Shown: positions 16,026-25,984, counted from the stretch's first letter. The stretch is 64,000 nt of DNA from Bradyrhizobium ottawaense (GCF_900099825.1 NZ_LT629693.1:4723001-4787000); one strand, 5' to 3'. Translations and numbers: made by a program. Notes: a model not told the origin generated them from the sequence alone.

Positions 16026-17429
16026 TCAGCGTCCCCGCAGCCGTTCCAGCACGTCGGAAGAGGCGAATCCATCCGCAGGCGCCCCGATCGAGGCCTGGAA
16101 GCTGCGCAGCGCCTCCCGGGTCTGGCCGCCGAACTGGCCGTCCGGGGTGCCCTTGTAGAAGCCGCGCTGGGCCAGCAGCTGCTGCAGTTCCAGCCGCTCG
16201 GCCTTCGATAGGACGCGCTCCTGCCGCGGCCACGGCTGCACAAACGGCGGTCCGCCGCGCAGGCGGTCGGCGAAGTGCCCGATCGCCATCGCATAGGCTT
16301 CCGCCGGGTTGTATTTCATGATCACCCGGAAATTCTGCATCATCAGGAAGCCGGGCCCCGCGGCGCCGGCCGGCGCCAGCAAATAGACCTTGTCGGTCGC
16401 GTTCGGGAACGGCTTGCCGTCGGCGCGCCTCAGGCCTCTGCTCTGCCATTGCGCAAACGTCATCGCCTTGGCCTTGTCGGCCAGCATGAAGTCAAACCCC
16501 TGCGGCAGCACCACCTCAAAGCCCCAGGTCTGGCCGGTCTGCCAGCCGTCCTTCTTGAGGTTGTTGGCGGTGGAGGCAATCAGGTCGGCGGCGTTGTCGA
16601 CGACGTCGCGGCGGCCGTCGCCGTCGCCGTCGACGGCGTAGCGCTTGAAGGCGGTAGGCATGAATTGCGTCGGTCCGAACGCGCCGGCCCAGGAGCCGCG
16701 CATCTGCTCGGGGCGCAGATCGCCGCGGTTGAGGATTTCCAGCGCGGTGAGGAACTCGTCCTTGAAATAGGCCTGGCGGCGGCCGACGCAGGCCAGCGTC
16801 GCGGTCGACTGCACCACGTTGCGATCGCCCATCTGGGTCGAGTAATTCGATTCGATGCCCCAGATCGCCGCGATCGCGTAGCGGTCGACGCCATAGGCTT
16901 TCTCCGCCGCGTCGAACTGCGGCTTGTACTTGGCGAGGATCTCGCGACCCCTGGCGAGGCGGTTGTCGTTCACGAGGATGTCGAGATAGTCCCAGATCGC
17001 CTTGGTGAATTCGGGCTGCGAATCCATCAGGTCCATGATGCGCAAATCAGGCTCGAGCCCCGCCGTGAAACGCTCGAAGTTGGCTTGCGTGATGCCGCGG
17101 CGTGCGGCATCGGGCCACATCCCGGCAACGCAATTCGGAAAATTCGCGGCCGCCTCGCGGATCGCCGACGCCGTCATCAACGGATGGCCGGAAGCGCCGT
17201 CCTCGCCGCTCCAGGGCGGCGGCGCACCGTCGGGGCCGGGCGTTGCCTGGGGCGAGAGTGCGGATTTCGGTCCGGAGAACAGGTTGCCGAGAAAGTTCGA
17301 AACCCCGTTATTGCCGGATGATTGGGCGTGGGCTTGGCCGGATGTCAGCGCGGGGGCGAAAAGCAGCGGCGCCGCCGCAACCATGATGGCGCCGGTTCGT
17401 TTGTTGATCGCTGATGCCGTCCAACGCAT
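16026..17429 (-). CDS. Lytic murein transglycosylase (MltB-like, SLT_2) with peptidoglycan-binding domain
   Basis: A 467-residue periplasmic enzyme that should cleave the glycan strand of peptidoglycan with 1,6-anhydro product. It has a signal peptide at about residues 1-36 (ending QAHAQ). The catalytic domain has YAIAAIWGIESNYS, with the catalytic Glu near residue 190, then SWAGAFGPTQFMPT and YAVDGDGDGRRD. A C-terminal PG_binding_1 domain (LELQQLLAQRGFYKGTPDGQ, about 405-460) completes it. Domain order and length match MltB-type transglycosylases of Rhizobiales. It lies divergent to galU. Confidence 0.93.
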   Translation of the reverse strand: MRWTASAINKRTGAIMVAAAPLLFAPALTSGQAHAQSSGNNGVSNFLGNLFSGPKSALSPQATPGPDGAPPPWSGEDGASGHPLMTASAIREAAANFPNCVAGMWPDAARRGITQANFERFTAGLEPDLRIMDLMDSQPEFTKAIWDYLDILVNDNRLARGREILAKYKPQFDAAEKAYGVDRYAIAAIWGIESNYSTQMGDRNVVQSTATLACVGRRQAYFKDEFLTALEILNRGDLRPEQMRGSWAGAFGPTQFMPTAFKRYAVDGDGDGRRDVVDNAADLIASTANNLKKDGWQTGQTWGFEVVLPQGFDFMLADKAKAMTFAQWQSRGLRRADGKPFPNATDKVYLLAPAGAAGPGFLMMQNFRVIMKYNPAEAYAMAIGHFADRLRGGPPFVQPWPRQERVLSKAERLELQQLLAQRGFYKGTPDGQFGGQTREALRSFQASIGAPADGFASSDVLERLRGR

Positions 17430-17643
17430 GTCGTACCCGTCCGCCGCAGGAACCCGTTTCAGAAGGCCTTGTCACGGTTTCCAACAGCTTAACAAAGGCC
17501 AGATTTTGTTGTTTCCGCCGGCTTCCGCAAGGGCAGGGTAGAATCGCCTCCACACATCCGCCTTTGTTCCCGGCTGCAAACCAGTTACCAACGTGTGATC
17601 AACACATTTCCTCGCTCCTCGTTTTCAAGGCCCGACCATCCCC

Positions 17644-18525
17644 ATGAAAATCCGAAAAGCCGTCTTCCCGGTCGCCGGTCTCGGCACCCGCGTCCTGCCC
17701 GCCACCAAGGCGATGCCGAAGGAAATGCTGACCATCGTCGACAAGCCGCTGATCCAGTACGTCTTCGACGAAGCCAGGGAAGCCGGCATCGAGCATTTCG
17801 TCTTCGTCACCGGGCGCAACAAGGGCGTGATCGAGGACCATTTCGACCTCATGTTCGAACTCGACGCCACGCTCGCCGCGCGCGGCAACAAGAAGGCCGA
17901 GCAGGACATCCTGGCCCGCGACCAGCCTGCGGCCGGCGCCACCAGCTTCACCCGTCAGCAGGCGCCGCTCGGTCTCGGCCATGCGGTGTGGTGCGCGCGC
18001 GATATTATCGGCGATGAACCCTTTGCCGTCGTGCTGCCGGACGAACTGGTGCTCAACACGCCGGGCTGCCTCAAGCAGATGATCGATGCCGCGAGCCAAC
18101 TCGGCGAGAAATCCAATCTGCTCGCCGTCGAGGGCGTGCCCGATCATCTCACCCATCAATACGGCATCTGCGGCGTCGGCAAGCGTACAGCCTCCAACAT
18201 GTTCGAGGTTGACGGCATGGTAGAGAAGCCGCCGAAAGGCACTGCGCCGTCGAACCTTTCGATCACCGGGCGCTACATCCTGCAGCCGGAGATTTTCAAG
18301 ATTCTCGAAACCCAGGAGCGCGGGGCCGGCGGCGAAATCCAGCTCACCGACGCGATGATCGGGCTTGCGAAAACGCAGAAATTCTACGGCGTCGAATTCG
18401 AAGGCGAGCGGCACGATTGCGGCTCCAAGCCGGGCTTCCTGCGCGCCAACATCGCCTACGGCATGGCGCGCCCCGAATTGCGCGACGGCCTGCGCGCGGA
18501 GATGAAGAAGTATCTGGAGAAGTGA
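17644..18525 (+). CDS. galU: UTP--glucose-1-phosphate uridylyltransferase
   Basis: A 293-residue cytosolic enzyme that makes UDP-glucose for polysaccharide and glycolipid synthesis. The nucleotide-binding start KAVFPVAGLGTRVLPATKAMPKEML is intact. It continues with LGLGHAVWCAR and VVLPDELV, and ends with the sugar-site region GGEIQLTDAM (about 233) and HDCGSKPGF. Length is normal for bacterial GalU. It is a single gene with REP-like DNA directly behind it. It could supply the polysaccharide moved by the flippase gene in the same window, though they are 12 kb apart. Confidence 0.95.
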   Translation: MKIRKAVFPVAGLGTRVLPATKAMPKEMLTIVDKPLIQYVFDEAREAGIEHFVFVTGRNKGVIEDHFDLMFELDATLAARGNKKAEQDILARDQPAAGATSFTRQQAPLGLGHAVWCARDIIGDEPFAVVLPDELVLNTPGCLKQMIDAASQLGEKSNLLAVEGVPDHLTHQYGICGVGKRTASNMFEVDGMVEKPPKGTAPSNLSITGRYILQPEIFKILETQERGAGGEIQLTDAMIGLAKTQKFYGVEFEGERHDCGSKPGFLRANIAYGMARPELRDGLRAEMKKYLEK

Positions 18526-18551
18526 CTGGAAAAGCGCACGCGCTTTTCCAG

Positions 18552-18630
18552 TCATTCCGGGATGGTCCGAAGGACCAGACCCGGAAGTTCGAACTTCCGG
18601 GTTCGATGCTTCGCATCGCCCCGGAATGAC
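18552..18630. repeat. REP-like palindrome (ATTCCGG family)
   Basis: Closely similar to 552-631, with the same opening CATTCCGGGATGG and the same tail TTCGATGCTTCGCATCGCC. It fills the 115-base gap between convergent galU and the diguanylate cyclase and could act as a shared terminator. Confidence 0.88.
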
Positions 18631-18639
18631 GGTGGAAGC

Positions 18640-20133
18640 CTAAGCCACCAGCGCGAGCTGCGGGAGGCTCGCCAGCACCGACTGATTGCGGCCGTTGGCC
18701 TTGGCCGCATAGAGCGCCTTGTCGGCGGCTGCGATGAGGTCGGACCAGTCCAGCGACGCGGCCGGAATCATGCTGGCGACGCCGATGCTGACGGTCGAGA
18801 CCGGATCTTCCGACCAGTGCGCGACCTTCAGGCGGACGGTTTCAGCCATCCTGAAGGCTTCCACGTTCGAAAGGCCCGGCAACAGCAGTGCGAATTCCTC
18901 GCCGCCGAAACGCGCCGCGCAATCGCCGGCCCGCCGCACCGAGTCCGAAATGCAGATCGCGATGCCGACCAGCACCTGATCGCCGGCCTGGTGGCCCCAG
19001 GTGTCGTTGTAGGATTTGAAATGATCGGCGTCGATCATCAGCAGGGCGACCGGCGTGCCGCTGCGCGCCGCGCGCCGCCATTCGAGATCGATCTCGGTAT
19101 CGAACTTGCGGCGGTTCTTTAAGCCCGTAAGGGGGTCGGTGGTCGCGAGTTCTTCCAGCCGTTCCTCGGCGCGGGCACGGCGGCCGATCTCGCGGGCGAG
19201 AAACAGCGTCACCCCGAGCACGAACGCGATCAACGCCGCCATGATCCCTGCGATTCGCGTTGCCTCGGTACGCCACAAATTGAGAATGCTGGTCCATGGT
19301 TTGCCGACCTGAACAATCAGGGGGGAACTGCTGCTGCGCCATACGAATAGCCGCGTCACGCCATCGACCACGCTCGGCCTGGAATAGGATCCGCTCGGTT
19401 CACCCAGCACCTGGGTCATTCCGGGCACCTGGCTGAGATTGTGGCCGATCACATCGAGGTCGAACGGCGTCCGCATGATCACGGTGCCGTCGCGGCGATA
19501 AACCGTGATGATATCGTCTGCGCCAAGACGCAGGCGGGCGAACAGGTCGTGGAAATAACTGAAACGGATCGATCCGGCGACCACGCCGAGAAATTTGCCG
19601 TCGGCGCTGGTGATGCGGCGGCTGAGCACAATGGCATAGGCGCCGCGATGCAGCATCGGACGACTGAGGAACAGGCCGGTGTCCGGCGCCTCACGGTGAA
19701 CCGTGAAATACTCTTCATCCGCGCGATTTTCAGGGACCGGATCCAGCGTCGAGGCATCGACGATCAGCCGCCCCTCGGCATCGAATACCTGGATCGCGCC
19801 GAAATGCTTCGCGGTGGCGGCATGATCGAACAGGATCAGGTGCCGGATCGGCGCGCTGACCTGCTTGATTTCCGGCAGCAGCATACTGCTGGCGACCGCG
19901 CGCAGCGACAGGTCGTAAAGTTCGACGTTGCGGCTGATCTCGGAATCAATGCTGGAGGCAAGATTTTCGAGGGTCTGGCGCGCCAGTTCCTCTTCCCCGT
20001 GCCGCATGTCGAGCATGACGCTGGCGCAGATCGCGGAAAAGCCGATAACGGTGGCGACCGACGACGCGATCAGCAATTTTGCCGATAGCCGCCAGCGCCG
20101 TTTGGCCACGTCTTTTCGCCGTCCGAATAGCAT
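18640..20133 (-). CDS. Diguanylate cyclase with periplasmic Cache-type sensor
   Basis: A 497-residue inner-membrane protein that should make cyclic di-GMP. The first membrane helix is at about residues 22-44. A periplasmic domain of about 240 residues resembles dCache (SSMLLPEIKQVSAPIRHLIL; DGTVIMRTPFDLDVIG). The second helix is at about 293-315, followed by GGDEF. The active site is GGEEF, which is functional in this family. An inhibitory RxxD site (RAGD) stands exactly five residues before it, so product inhibition is expected. No ligand can be named. Confidence 0.92.
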   Translation of the reverse strand: MLFGRRKDVAKRRWRLSAKLLIASSVATVIGFSAICASVMLDMRHGEEELARQTLENLASSIDSEISRNVELYDLSLRAVASSMLLPEIKQVSAPIRHLILFDHAATAKHFGAIQVFDAEGRLIVDASTLDPVPENRADEEYFTVHREAPDTGLFLSRPMLHRGAYAIVLSRRITSADGKFLGVVAGSIRFSYFHDLFARLRLGADDIITVYRRDGTVIMRTPFDLDVIGHNLSQVPGMTQVLGEPSGSYSRPSVVDGVTRLFVWRSSSSPLIVQVGKPWTSILNLWRTEATRIAGIMAALIAFVLGVTLFLAREIGRRARAEERLEELATTDPLTGLKNRRKFDTEIDLEWRRAARSGTPVALLMIDADHFKSYNDTWGHQAGDQVLVGIAICISDSVRRAGDCAARFGGEEFALLLPGLSNVEAFRMAETVRLKVAHWSEDPVSTVSIGVASMIPAASLDWSDLIAAADKALYAAKANGRNQSVLASLPQLALVA

Positions 20134-20265
20134 CGTCCGCTCCCTGCCCCCTTATGGGCGCGATACGTTGTTGCGGCCTTAAACCGTGACGGCGATATAA
20201 TAATGAGTTAACGCTTGGTTGCCGGGACCGGTGGCTCTTTGCGTAAATCAATATCGGGGATACGG

Positions 20266-20541
20266 GTGAACGATTACGACCTGCTGCGGGACTATCTGAA
20301 AAAGCAGAAGCTTCCCGAATTCGTGCTGACCTTCGAGCAGATCGAGGAGATCATCGATGCGGCGCTGCCGCGCGCGGCGCACCGCGCCTCGTGGTGGGAG
20401 ACCGAGCGCAGCCCGCAGGAGAAGATGCCGCAGCGCGAAGCCTGCCTCGACGGCGGCTACATCGCGACCCGGCAGGCGGATGGCAAGAGCGTCAAGTTCC
20501 GGAAGAAACCGCCGCCGCGTCGTCCCCGCGAAGGTAACTGA
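20266..20541 (+). CDS. Small DUF7662-like protein
   Basis: A 91-residue cytosolic protein starting VNDYDLLRDYLKKQ. It carries the pattern LTFEQIEEIIDAALPRAA followed by SWWE, seen in a family of small proteins of unknown role (DUF7662, restriction-system-associated in some annotations). The GTG at 20266 was chosen because the family begins right before YDxLxxYL; upstream in-frame residues look unrelated. The C-terminus is basic (FRKKPPPRRPRE). It lies between the diguanylate cyclase and a DUF3551 gene. Confidence 0.7.
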   Translation: MNDYDLLRDYLKKQKLPEFVLTFEQIEEIIDAALPRAAHRASWWETERSPQEKMPQREACLDGGYIATRQADGKSVKFRKKPPPRRPREGN

Positions 20542-20621
20542 TCCGATCGCAACCGCCGCAAGGTCCGCACGGCTTCCCGTGCGGACCCCAACGGTCGCAC
20601 GCGCCCCAGCAGGGCGATCGC

Positions 20622-20930
20622 TTACTGATTGACGGGCGTGCGCGGATGCTTCGTCACGCGAACGTTCGGCTGGTAGGCGAAAGCATTGTGAGTGTCGGTC
20701 GGATTGGTCGCCGCCAGATTCGGGTCGCGGAAGCAATCGCCGCCGATGCCGGCGGATGCCGCCTGGCATTGCTCCATCGTCGAGAAGCCGCAACTGGTCA
20801 TGTGACCGGTCACGTCCTGGCGACAAAATTCGCCGGCGGTCGCCGTAGAGGTGGTCAGCGCACCAAAGGTGGCTGTGGCAATCAAGGCCGCAGCCGGCGC
20901 GATAAGTTTTGCGAATGCATTCATTTTCAT
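20622..20930 (-). CDS. DUF3551 family small secreted protein
   Basis: A 102-residue protein. Its signal peptide is at about residues 1-30 (FAKLIAPAAALIATATFGAL...ATA). Next is the DUF3551 pattern: EFCRQDVTGHMTSCGFSTME, then QCQAASAGIGGDCFRDP. Four cysteines in this part could form two disulfides. The family is abundant in Bradyrhizobium and its function is unknown. AAGAG precedes the ATG at 20930. Further in-frame sequence upstream (to 21068) is not protein-like for this family. Confidence 0.82.
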   Translation of the reverse strand: MKMNAFAKLIAPAAALIATATFGALTTSTATAGEFCRQDVTGHMTSCGFSTMEQCQAASAGIGGDCFRDPNLAATNPTDTHNAFAYQPNVRVTKHPRTPVNQ

Positions 20931-21189
20931 CTCTTGCTGTTGGCGGTTTGCCAGCCCGCAGCACAGATGGGTGCCTGACATCGATGCGCCAGCGCACTCA
21001 AACATTGTTGAAGTGATGACAATCATATGAAGGCGCGAGACGTTAGCAAAAGCAGCGTAATTCAGCATTCGGAAGGTGTCGTCGAAGCCATGACCTGGTG
21101 CATGCCCCGCATGCGCGGGGCATAACGCTAATCCGCCCTACGGCGCGCCGCGCATGCATTGCTTCGGGTGCGCGCGCAACGACAGATGC

Positions 21190-21660
21190 CTGCGACAAAT
21201 CAACCCGACGGGCAAATCACCAAAAGTCTGTCCAGCCCTTCGCGCAAAAATATTTCAGTTGCAGCGTCGGGCAAATCAACTCCACAACTCCCGCCATCCT
21301 GTCCCACCAGAGGGGCGTAGGCCATCGTCGCAAACGAGGGGCAGGGAGCGGTGGACGCGATGGCGGCGAAGACGAGCGCTGCTGTTGCGTACGGTGAAAT
21401 CGTTTGGGTCCGACGCCCCGGTGCTGGCGTCAAGTTGGCGGAAGCGAAAGCCGAAGCTGATGATGGTGGCAAGAAAGCCGGTCACCAGGACGAAATCGTA
21501 TAAGCCGTAAAGCCATTGCGCAGGGAAGGCCGGATGCCTCCGCCAAACCTGTATGCTTGCGTGCACACTCTTGCTGCAACTATCGCACGCAAGACCGCGG
21601 GTGCGGCGCGCACCCGGTCTTCCCTGCGCCCTCTGATTTCGAGGGCAAGGTTTCCAGCAA
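21190..21660. repeat. Decayed copy of a Bradyrhizobium dispersed repeat; gene-poor stretch 20931-21882
   Basis: No real gene is seen between 20931 and 21882. This part contains phrases I recognise from a dispersed repeat in Bradyrhizobium genomes. Read on the plus strand these are AAATCAACCCGACGGGCAAA and TCGCGCAAAAATATTT. Read on the minus strand they are the pseudo-peptides HPAFPAQWLYGLY and DASTGASDPNDFTV. Frames are broken and no start fits. I treat it as non-coding repeat DNA. Identification is from memory of the repeat, not from an alignment. Confidence 0.55.
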
Positions 21661-21746
21661 AACTCCGGGCGCATCGCGCCGCGAGAATGCGGACTTATGT
21701 TTGCTCTATTGTTTGAACATCAATTGGCGACCACATCATCGATCGA

Positions 21747-21870
21747 TGTCGTCCCTGCGAACGCAGGGACCCATAACCACAGGACGTTGTTGTGGCGCTG
21801 GCCTATCGATCAGACTTTTCGCAGAACATTGACGGCACGGCGTATGGGTCCCCGCGTTCGCGGGGACGAC
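21747..21870. repeat. REP-like palindrome pair (GTCCCTGCG family)
   Basis: GTCCCTGCGAACGCAGGGAC at 21750-21769 and GTCCCCGCGTTCGCGGGGAC at 21848-21867 face each other across about 80 bases, both next to a CCCATA/TATGGG word. It is the intact version of the unit split by the IS at 6117-7132, and lies beside the 3' end of the PAS-GGDEF-EAL gene. Confidence 0.88.
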
Positions 21871-21882
21871 AACAATAACGAC

Positions 21883-24804
21883 TCAGCTCGCCGCTTCCAG
21901 CCGCTCTTCCGTCAGCAGCCGCATCGCGGCGTCGGCGTCCATCGGTTCGCCGAAGGCAAAGCCTTGCGCGTATTCGCAGCCGAGCTGGTAGAGCTCGACG
22001 GCATCCGAATCCGTCTCGGCGCCTTCGGCGACCACGTCCATGCCGAGGTCGTGGGCGAGCGCGATGATAGACTTCAGGATCACCGGGCGGGTGCCGCGGC
22101 TCGTCGTGCGCACGAACGACTGGTCGATCTTGATGGTGTCGAAGGGGAAGCGCTGCAGATAGGCCAGCGAGGAATGGCCGGTGCCGAAATCGTCCAGCGA
22201 CAGTCCGGTACCGAGTTCGCGGATCCGCGTCAGCATCTGCGCCGCGTGCTCCGGATTTTCCATCACCAGGGATTCCGTCAATTCCAGTTTCAACGTGCCG
22301 CGCGCCACCGAGGATCGCGACAGCACGGTGCGGATATCGTGAATCAGGTCGTGGCGCAGCAATTGCCGCGAGGAGACATTGACGGAGGCAAAGATCGGCT
22401 CGCGCGAGCGCATCGCGCGCTGCCAGATCGCGAGCTGGCGGGCGGTCTGGTCCATCACGAACATGCCGAGGTCGACGATCAGGCCAATCTCTTCCGCAAT
22501 CGAGATGAATTCCGACGGCGACATCCGGCCGAGCTTGGGATGATCCCAGCGCGCCAGCGCTTCGAAGCCGGCGATCGAGCGATCCTCCAGCCGCACGATC
22601 GGCTGGTACAGGATGGTGATTTCCTGGCGCTCGATGGCGCGGCGCAATTCGCTTTCCAGGGTCAGCCGGTCGGTCTTGCGGGCGCGCATCGCCGGCTTGT
22701 AGACGTCGATGCGGTCGCCGCCGATGCGCTTGGAATGATACATCGCAAGCTCGGCGTCCTTGATGATCTCGTCGGACAACTGCGTCTGCGGATCGGAAAG
22801 GGCGAGGCCGATGGAAGCGGTCAGGAAGATCTCGCGGTCGTTGAAGGCGATCGGCGCGCGGATGGTCTTGCGGATGGTCTCGGCGAAGGCGGTGATCCGC
22901 GCCGGGTCCTGCTCCGACATCAGGATCAGGCCGAACTGGTCGCCGGCGAGCCGCGCCAGCGTGTCCTGCGGTTTGAGGATGCGGGTCAGCCGCCGCGCCA
23001 GGGTCAGCAGGATCGAGTCGCCGACCGCGATGCCGACGGAATCGTTGACCTGCTTGAAGCGGTCGAGGTCGATCACCATCAGCGTCGGCCGCAGGTTCGG
23101 CATCGACTTGGCGAAATTGGCGACCGCGCCGAGACGGTCGATGAACAGCTTGCGGTTCGGCAGGCCGGTGAGATTGTCATGCACGCTATCGTGCAGCATC
23201 CGCTCTTCGGCATTCTTGGCTTCGGTGACGTCGGTCAGCGTGCCGACCACACGCGAGACCTCGCCGTCGGAGCCGACCACCGGGCGCGCCTTCAGCGCGA
23301 ACCACATGAAGTGACCGTCCGGGGTGCGCAGGCGGAAATCCTGCACCAGCCGGCCGCGGCGCTGGTCGAGCACAGAGTCGAGCGCTGCCCTGAACCGATC
23401 CTGATCGAGCGGATGCAGCACTTCGAGCCACTTGGCGGCGGGGCCTTCCAGCGTGCCGCGTTTCAGGCCGAGCAGGCTCTCGGTCTCTGGGCTGGTGAAC
23501 ACCTTGTCGGCGGAAACGTCCCAGTCCCAGATCAGGTCGCCCGAACCGGTCAGCGCCAGCGCGCGGCGCTCGACGTCGGAGACCACCCCGGTGGTGGCGC
23601 CGCCGCCCGCAAACGCGTGCTGCATCACCGTAAACCCGATCAGCATCACGATCAGCACCAGGCCACCGAGCAGTGCGGGACCGACGATGTCGTTGGTGAC
23701 AGAGCCCGCCACCGTCATGCCGGCGGCGATCACCCAGACCACCAGCAGGAACCAGGTCGGGATCAGGAGTACGGCGCGGTCGAAACCATGGGTCGAGAGA
23801 TAGACGATCAGCGCAAAGCCGGCGAAGGCGATCAGCACCAGCGACATGCGCGCGATACCGGAGGCCACTGCCGGATCGAACAGCGCCAGCGCCACCAGCG
23901 AGCCCAAAAATGTCAGCCAGCCCACCGTGATGTGGGAATAGCGCACATGCCAGCGGCTGAGATTGAGATAGGCAAACAGAAACACCAGCAGCGTTGCGGC
24001 CAGGATCGCCTCGCCCGCCGCGCGCCAGACGCGCTCGGCGTTGTTCGACATGTCGAGCACCTTGCCCCAGAAGCCGAAATCGACGCCGATATAGACCAGC
24101 ACGGCCCAGGCTAGCGCTGCCGCGGCCGGGAACATGATGCTGCCCTTGACCACGAACAGAATGGTCAGCACCAGCGCCAGCAGGCCGGAAATGCCGATCA
24201 CGATTCCCTGGTAGAGCGTGAACGAGTTGACCTTGTCCTTGTAGGCGTCGGGCTCCCACAGATAGAGCTGCGGCAGCTTGTCGGTGCGCAGCTCCGCAAC
24301 GAAGGTGACGACGGCGCCGGGATCGAGCGTGATGCGGAAGATGTCGGCGGTCGCACTTTCCTGGCGCTCGGGACGGTCGCCGGTCGACGGCGTGATCGTC
24401 GCGATGCGCGACAGGCCGAGATCGGGCCACAGCAGGCCCGACGACACGATGCGATAGTGCGGGGCGACGATCAGGCGGTCGAGCTGGTCGTCGGTGTTGT
24501 TGGCGAGCGCGAACACCACCCAGTTCTGGCCGCCTTCGCGGGCGCGGACCTCGATGCGGCGGACGATGCCGTCGGTGCCGGGCGCGGTGGAAACCTGGAT
24601 GCGGTCGGTGTCGCTGCGCTGATGATCGAGCACCGCGGTGAGGTCGATTGCAGGCGCGTCACCGCGGACGCTGACCGCGTCGATGGCGCGTGCCGGGGTC
24701 GCGGCCGCAACAATCATGAGGCCCAGCGCAAGCAGCGGCGCAAGGCACCTGATCAGACGCAATGTCAGTACTCCGCGATCAACGAAATCCCGGGGCCAGC
24801 GCAT
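21883..24804 (-). CDS. Membrane PAS-GGDEF-EAL cyclic-di-GMP signalling protein
   Basis: A 973-residue inner-membrane protein. A signal peptide (about residues 1-40) leads into a periplasmic domain of about 150 residues. Some 7-8 membrane helices span about 200-400. A PAS fold follows (GDLIWDWDVSADKVFTSPE, about 425-550), then GGDEF (about 555-715) and EAL (about 735-970). The GGDEF active site reads AGDQF, so cyclase activity is unlikely. The EAL motifs are kept: FEALARW, LTESLVMEN, DDFGTG and DQSFV. It probably degrades cyclic di-GMP under control of its sensor. Confidence 0.9.
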   Translation of the reverse strand: MRWPRDFVDRGVLTLRLIRCLAPLLALGLMIVAAATPARAIDAVSVRGDAPAIDLTAVLDHQRSDTDRIQVSTAPGTDGIVRRIEVRAREGGQNWVVFALANNTDDQLDRLIVAPHYRIVSSGLLWPDLGLSRIATITPSTGDRPERQESATADIFRITLDPGAVVTFVAELRTDKLPQLYLWEPDAYKDKVNSFTLYQGIVIGISGLLALVLTILFVVKGSIMFPAAAALAWAVLVYIGVDFGFWGKVLDMSNNAERVWRAAGEAILAATLLVFLFAYLNLSRWHVRYSHITVGWLTFLGSLVALALFDPAVASGIARMSLVLIAFAGFALIVYLSTHGFDRAVLLIPTWFLLVVWVIAAGMTVAGSVTNDIVGPALLGGLVLIVMLIGFTVMQHAFAGGGATTGVVSDVERRALALTGSGDLIWDWDVSADKVFTSPETESLLGLKRGTLEGPAAKWLEVLHPLDQDRFRAALDSVLDQRRGRLVQDFRLRTPDGHFMWFALKARPVVGSDGEVSRVVGTLTDVTEAKNAEERMLHDSVHDNLTGLPNRKLFIDRLGAVANFAKSMPNLRPTLMVIDLDRFKQVNDSVGIAVGDSILLTLARRLTRILKPQDTLARLAGDQFGLILMSEQDPARITAFAETIRKTIRAPIAFNDREIFLTASIGLALSDPQTQLSDEIIKDAELAMYHSKRIGGDRIDVYKPAMRARKTDRLTLESELRRAIERQEITILYQPIVRLEDRSIAGFEALARWDHPKLGRMSPSEFISIAEEIGLIVDLGMFVMDQTARQLAIWQRAMRSREPIFASVNVSSRQLLRHDLIHDIRTVLSRSSVARGTLKLELTESLVMENPEHAAQMLTRIRELGTGLSLDDFGTGHSSLAYLQRFPFDTIKIDQSFVRTTSRGTRPVILKSIIALAHDLGMDVVAEGAETDSDAVELYQLGCEYAQGFAFGEPMDADAAMRLLTEERLEAAS

Positions 24805-24881
24805 CGCCCCGCATTGCCGCGATAAATGACATGAAAGCGAAGCAAATCAAAGGGTTTCCGCCCGGGCTTCGCTGCTCATCG

Positions 24882-25880
24882 TTAAACCGCCAACACAATT
24901 TTGCCAATATGTTCGGAGGTCTCCATCCGCCGGTGCGCGTCGGCGGCCTTTTCCAGCGGGAATGTGCTGTCCATCAGGGGTTTTACCCGCCCCTCGCGCA
25001 GCAGCGGCATCACCTTGGCCTCGATCGCGGCGACCATGGCCGCCTTATCCGCATTAGTACGGGGGCGCAGCGTGGAACCGGTATGGGTCAGCCGCTTCAC
25101 CATCACCTTGGCGATGTTGACGGTGACCTTGGGGCCGTTGAGGGTCGCGATCTGGACGATACGGCCGTCGACCGCGGCGGCATCATAGTTGCGGTCGACA
25201 TAGTCGCCGGCGACCATATCGAGAATGAGGTTGGCGCCGACATTATTGGTTTCCGCCTTGACCACGGCGACGAAATCCTCGGTCTTGTAGTTGATGGCGC
25301 GGTCGGCGCCGAGCTTCAGGCAGGCGTCGGCCTTTGGCTGCGATCCGACGGTCACGATCACTTTCGAGCCGAATGCCTTGGCGAGCTGGATCGCCATGGT
25401 GCCGATGCCGGACGAGCCGCCATGGATCAGCAGCGTTTCGCCAGGCTTCAGCCCGCCGCGCTCGAACACGTTGTGCCAGACCGTCATCAGGGTTTCCGGG
25501 ACCGCGCCGGCTTCCTGCATCGACAGCGATGGCGGCACCGTCATGGCCTGCGCGTCTTGCGCGATGCAATATTGGGCGTAGCCGCCGCCGGCGACCAGCG
25601 ACATCACCTTGTCGCCGAGCTTGTGCTTGCTGGCGCCAGCGCCGAGCGCGACCACTTCACCCGCGATTTCGAGGCCGGGCAGGTCGCTGGCGCCGGGCGG
25701 CGGCGGATAGGCGCCGGAGCGCTGCGCCACGTCGGGGCGGTTGACGCCGGCGGACATCACCTTGACCAGGATTTCGCCCGGACCGGGAACGGGCACCGCA
25801 CGGGTCTCGGGCAACAGCACTTCCGGGCCGCCGGGCTTGCTGATGCCGACGACGGTCATTTGCGCGGGCAGCTTTTCCAT
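24882..25880 (-). CDS. NAD(P)H-quinone oxidoreductase (zinc-free MDR / QOR family)
   Basis: A 332-residue cytosolic enzyme of the medium-chain reductase family that reduces quinones or other alpha,beta-unsaturated carbonyls with NADPH. It starts MEKLPAQMTVVGISKPGGPE at 25880 behind AAGGA; 23 upstream residues were left out. VLVKVMSAGVNRPDVAQRSG (about 38-55) is typical of the PIG3-type quinone oxidoreductases. The dinucleotide loop is HGGSSGIGTMAIQLAKAFG (about 145-163). No catalytic zinc cysteines appear, as expected for this branch. Confidence 0.9.
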   Translation of the reverse strand: MEKLPAQMTVVGISKPGGPEVLLPETRAVPVPGPGEILVKVMSAGVNRPDVAQRSGAYPPPPGASDLPGLEIAGEVVALGAGASKHKLGDKVMSLVAGGGYAQYCIAQDAQAMTVPPSLSMQEAGAVPETLMTVWHNVFERGGLKPGETLLIHGGSSGIGTMAIQLAKAFGSKVIVTVGSQPKADACLKLGADRAINYKTEDFVAVVKAETNNVGANLILDMVAGDYVDRNYDAAAVDGRIVQIATLNGPKVTVNIAKVMVKRLTHTGSTLRPRTNADKAAMVAAIEAKVMPLLREGRVKPLMDSTFPLEKAADAHRRMETSEHIGKIVLAV

Positions 25881-25984
25881 GATTTGTCCTTGCGAAAGAT
25901 AGGGAATTTGAGGCGGCTCCTGATTAGCCAGCCCGGCTCTGGCTGGCAACCGCCCAACGTCCAGGTGCCGAACGGAGGAAACGC

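Noticed and set aside
21276..21674. A minus-strand protein of about 130 residues with HPAFPAQWLYGLY
   Set aside because: It matches a spurious translation of a dispersed repeat I recognise from Bradyrhizobium genomes; composition and start are not gene-like.
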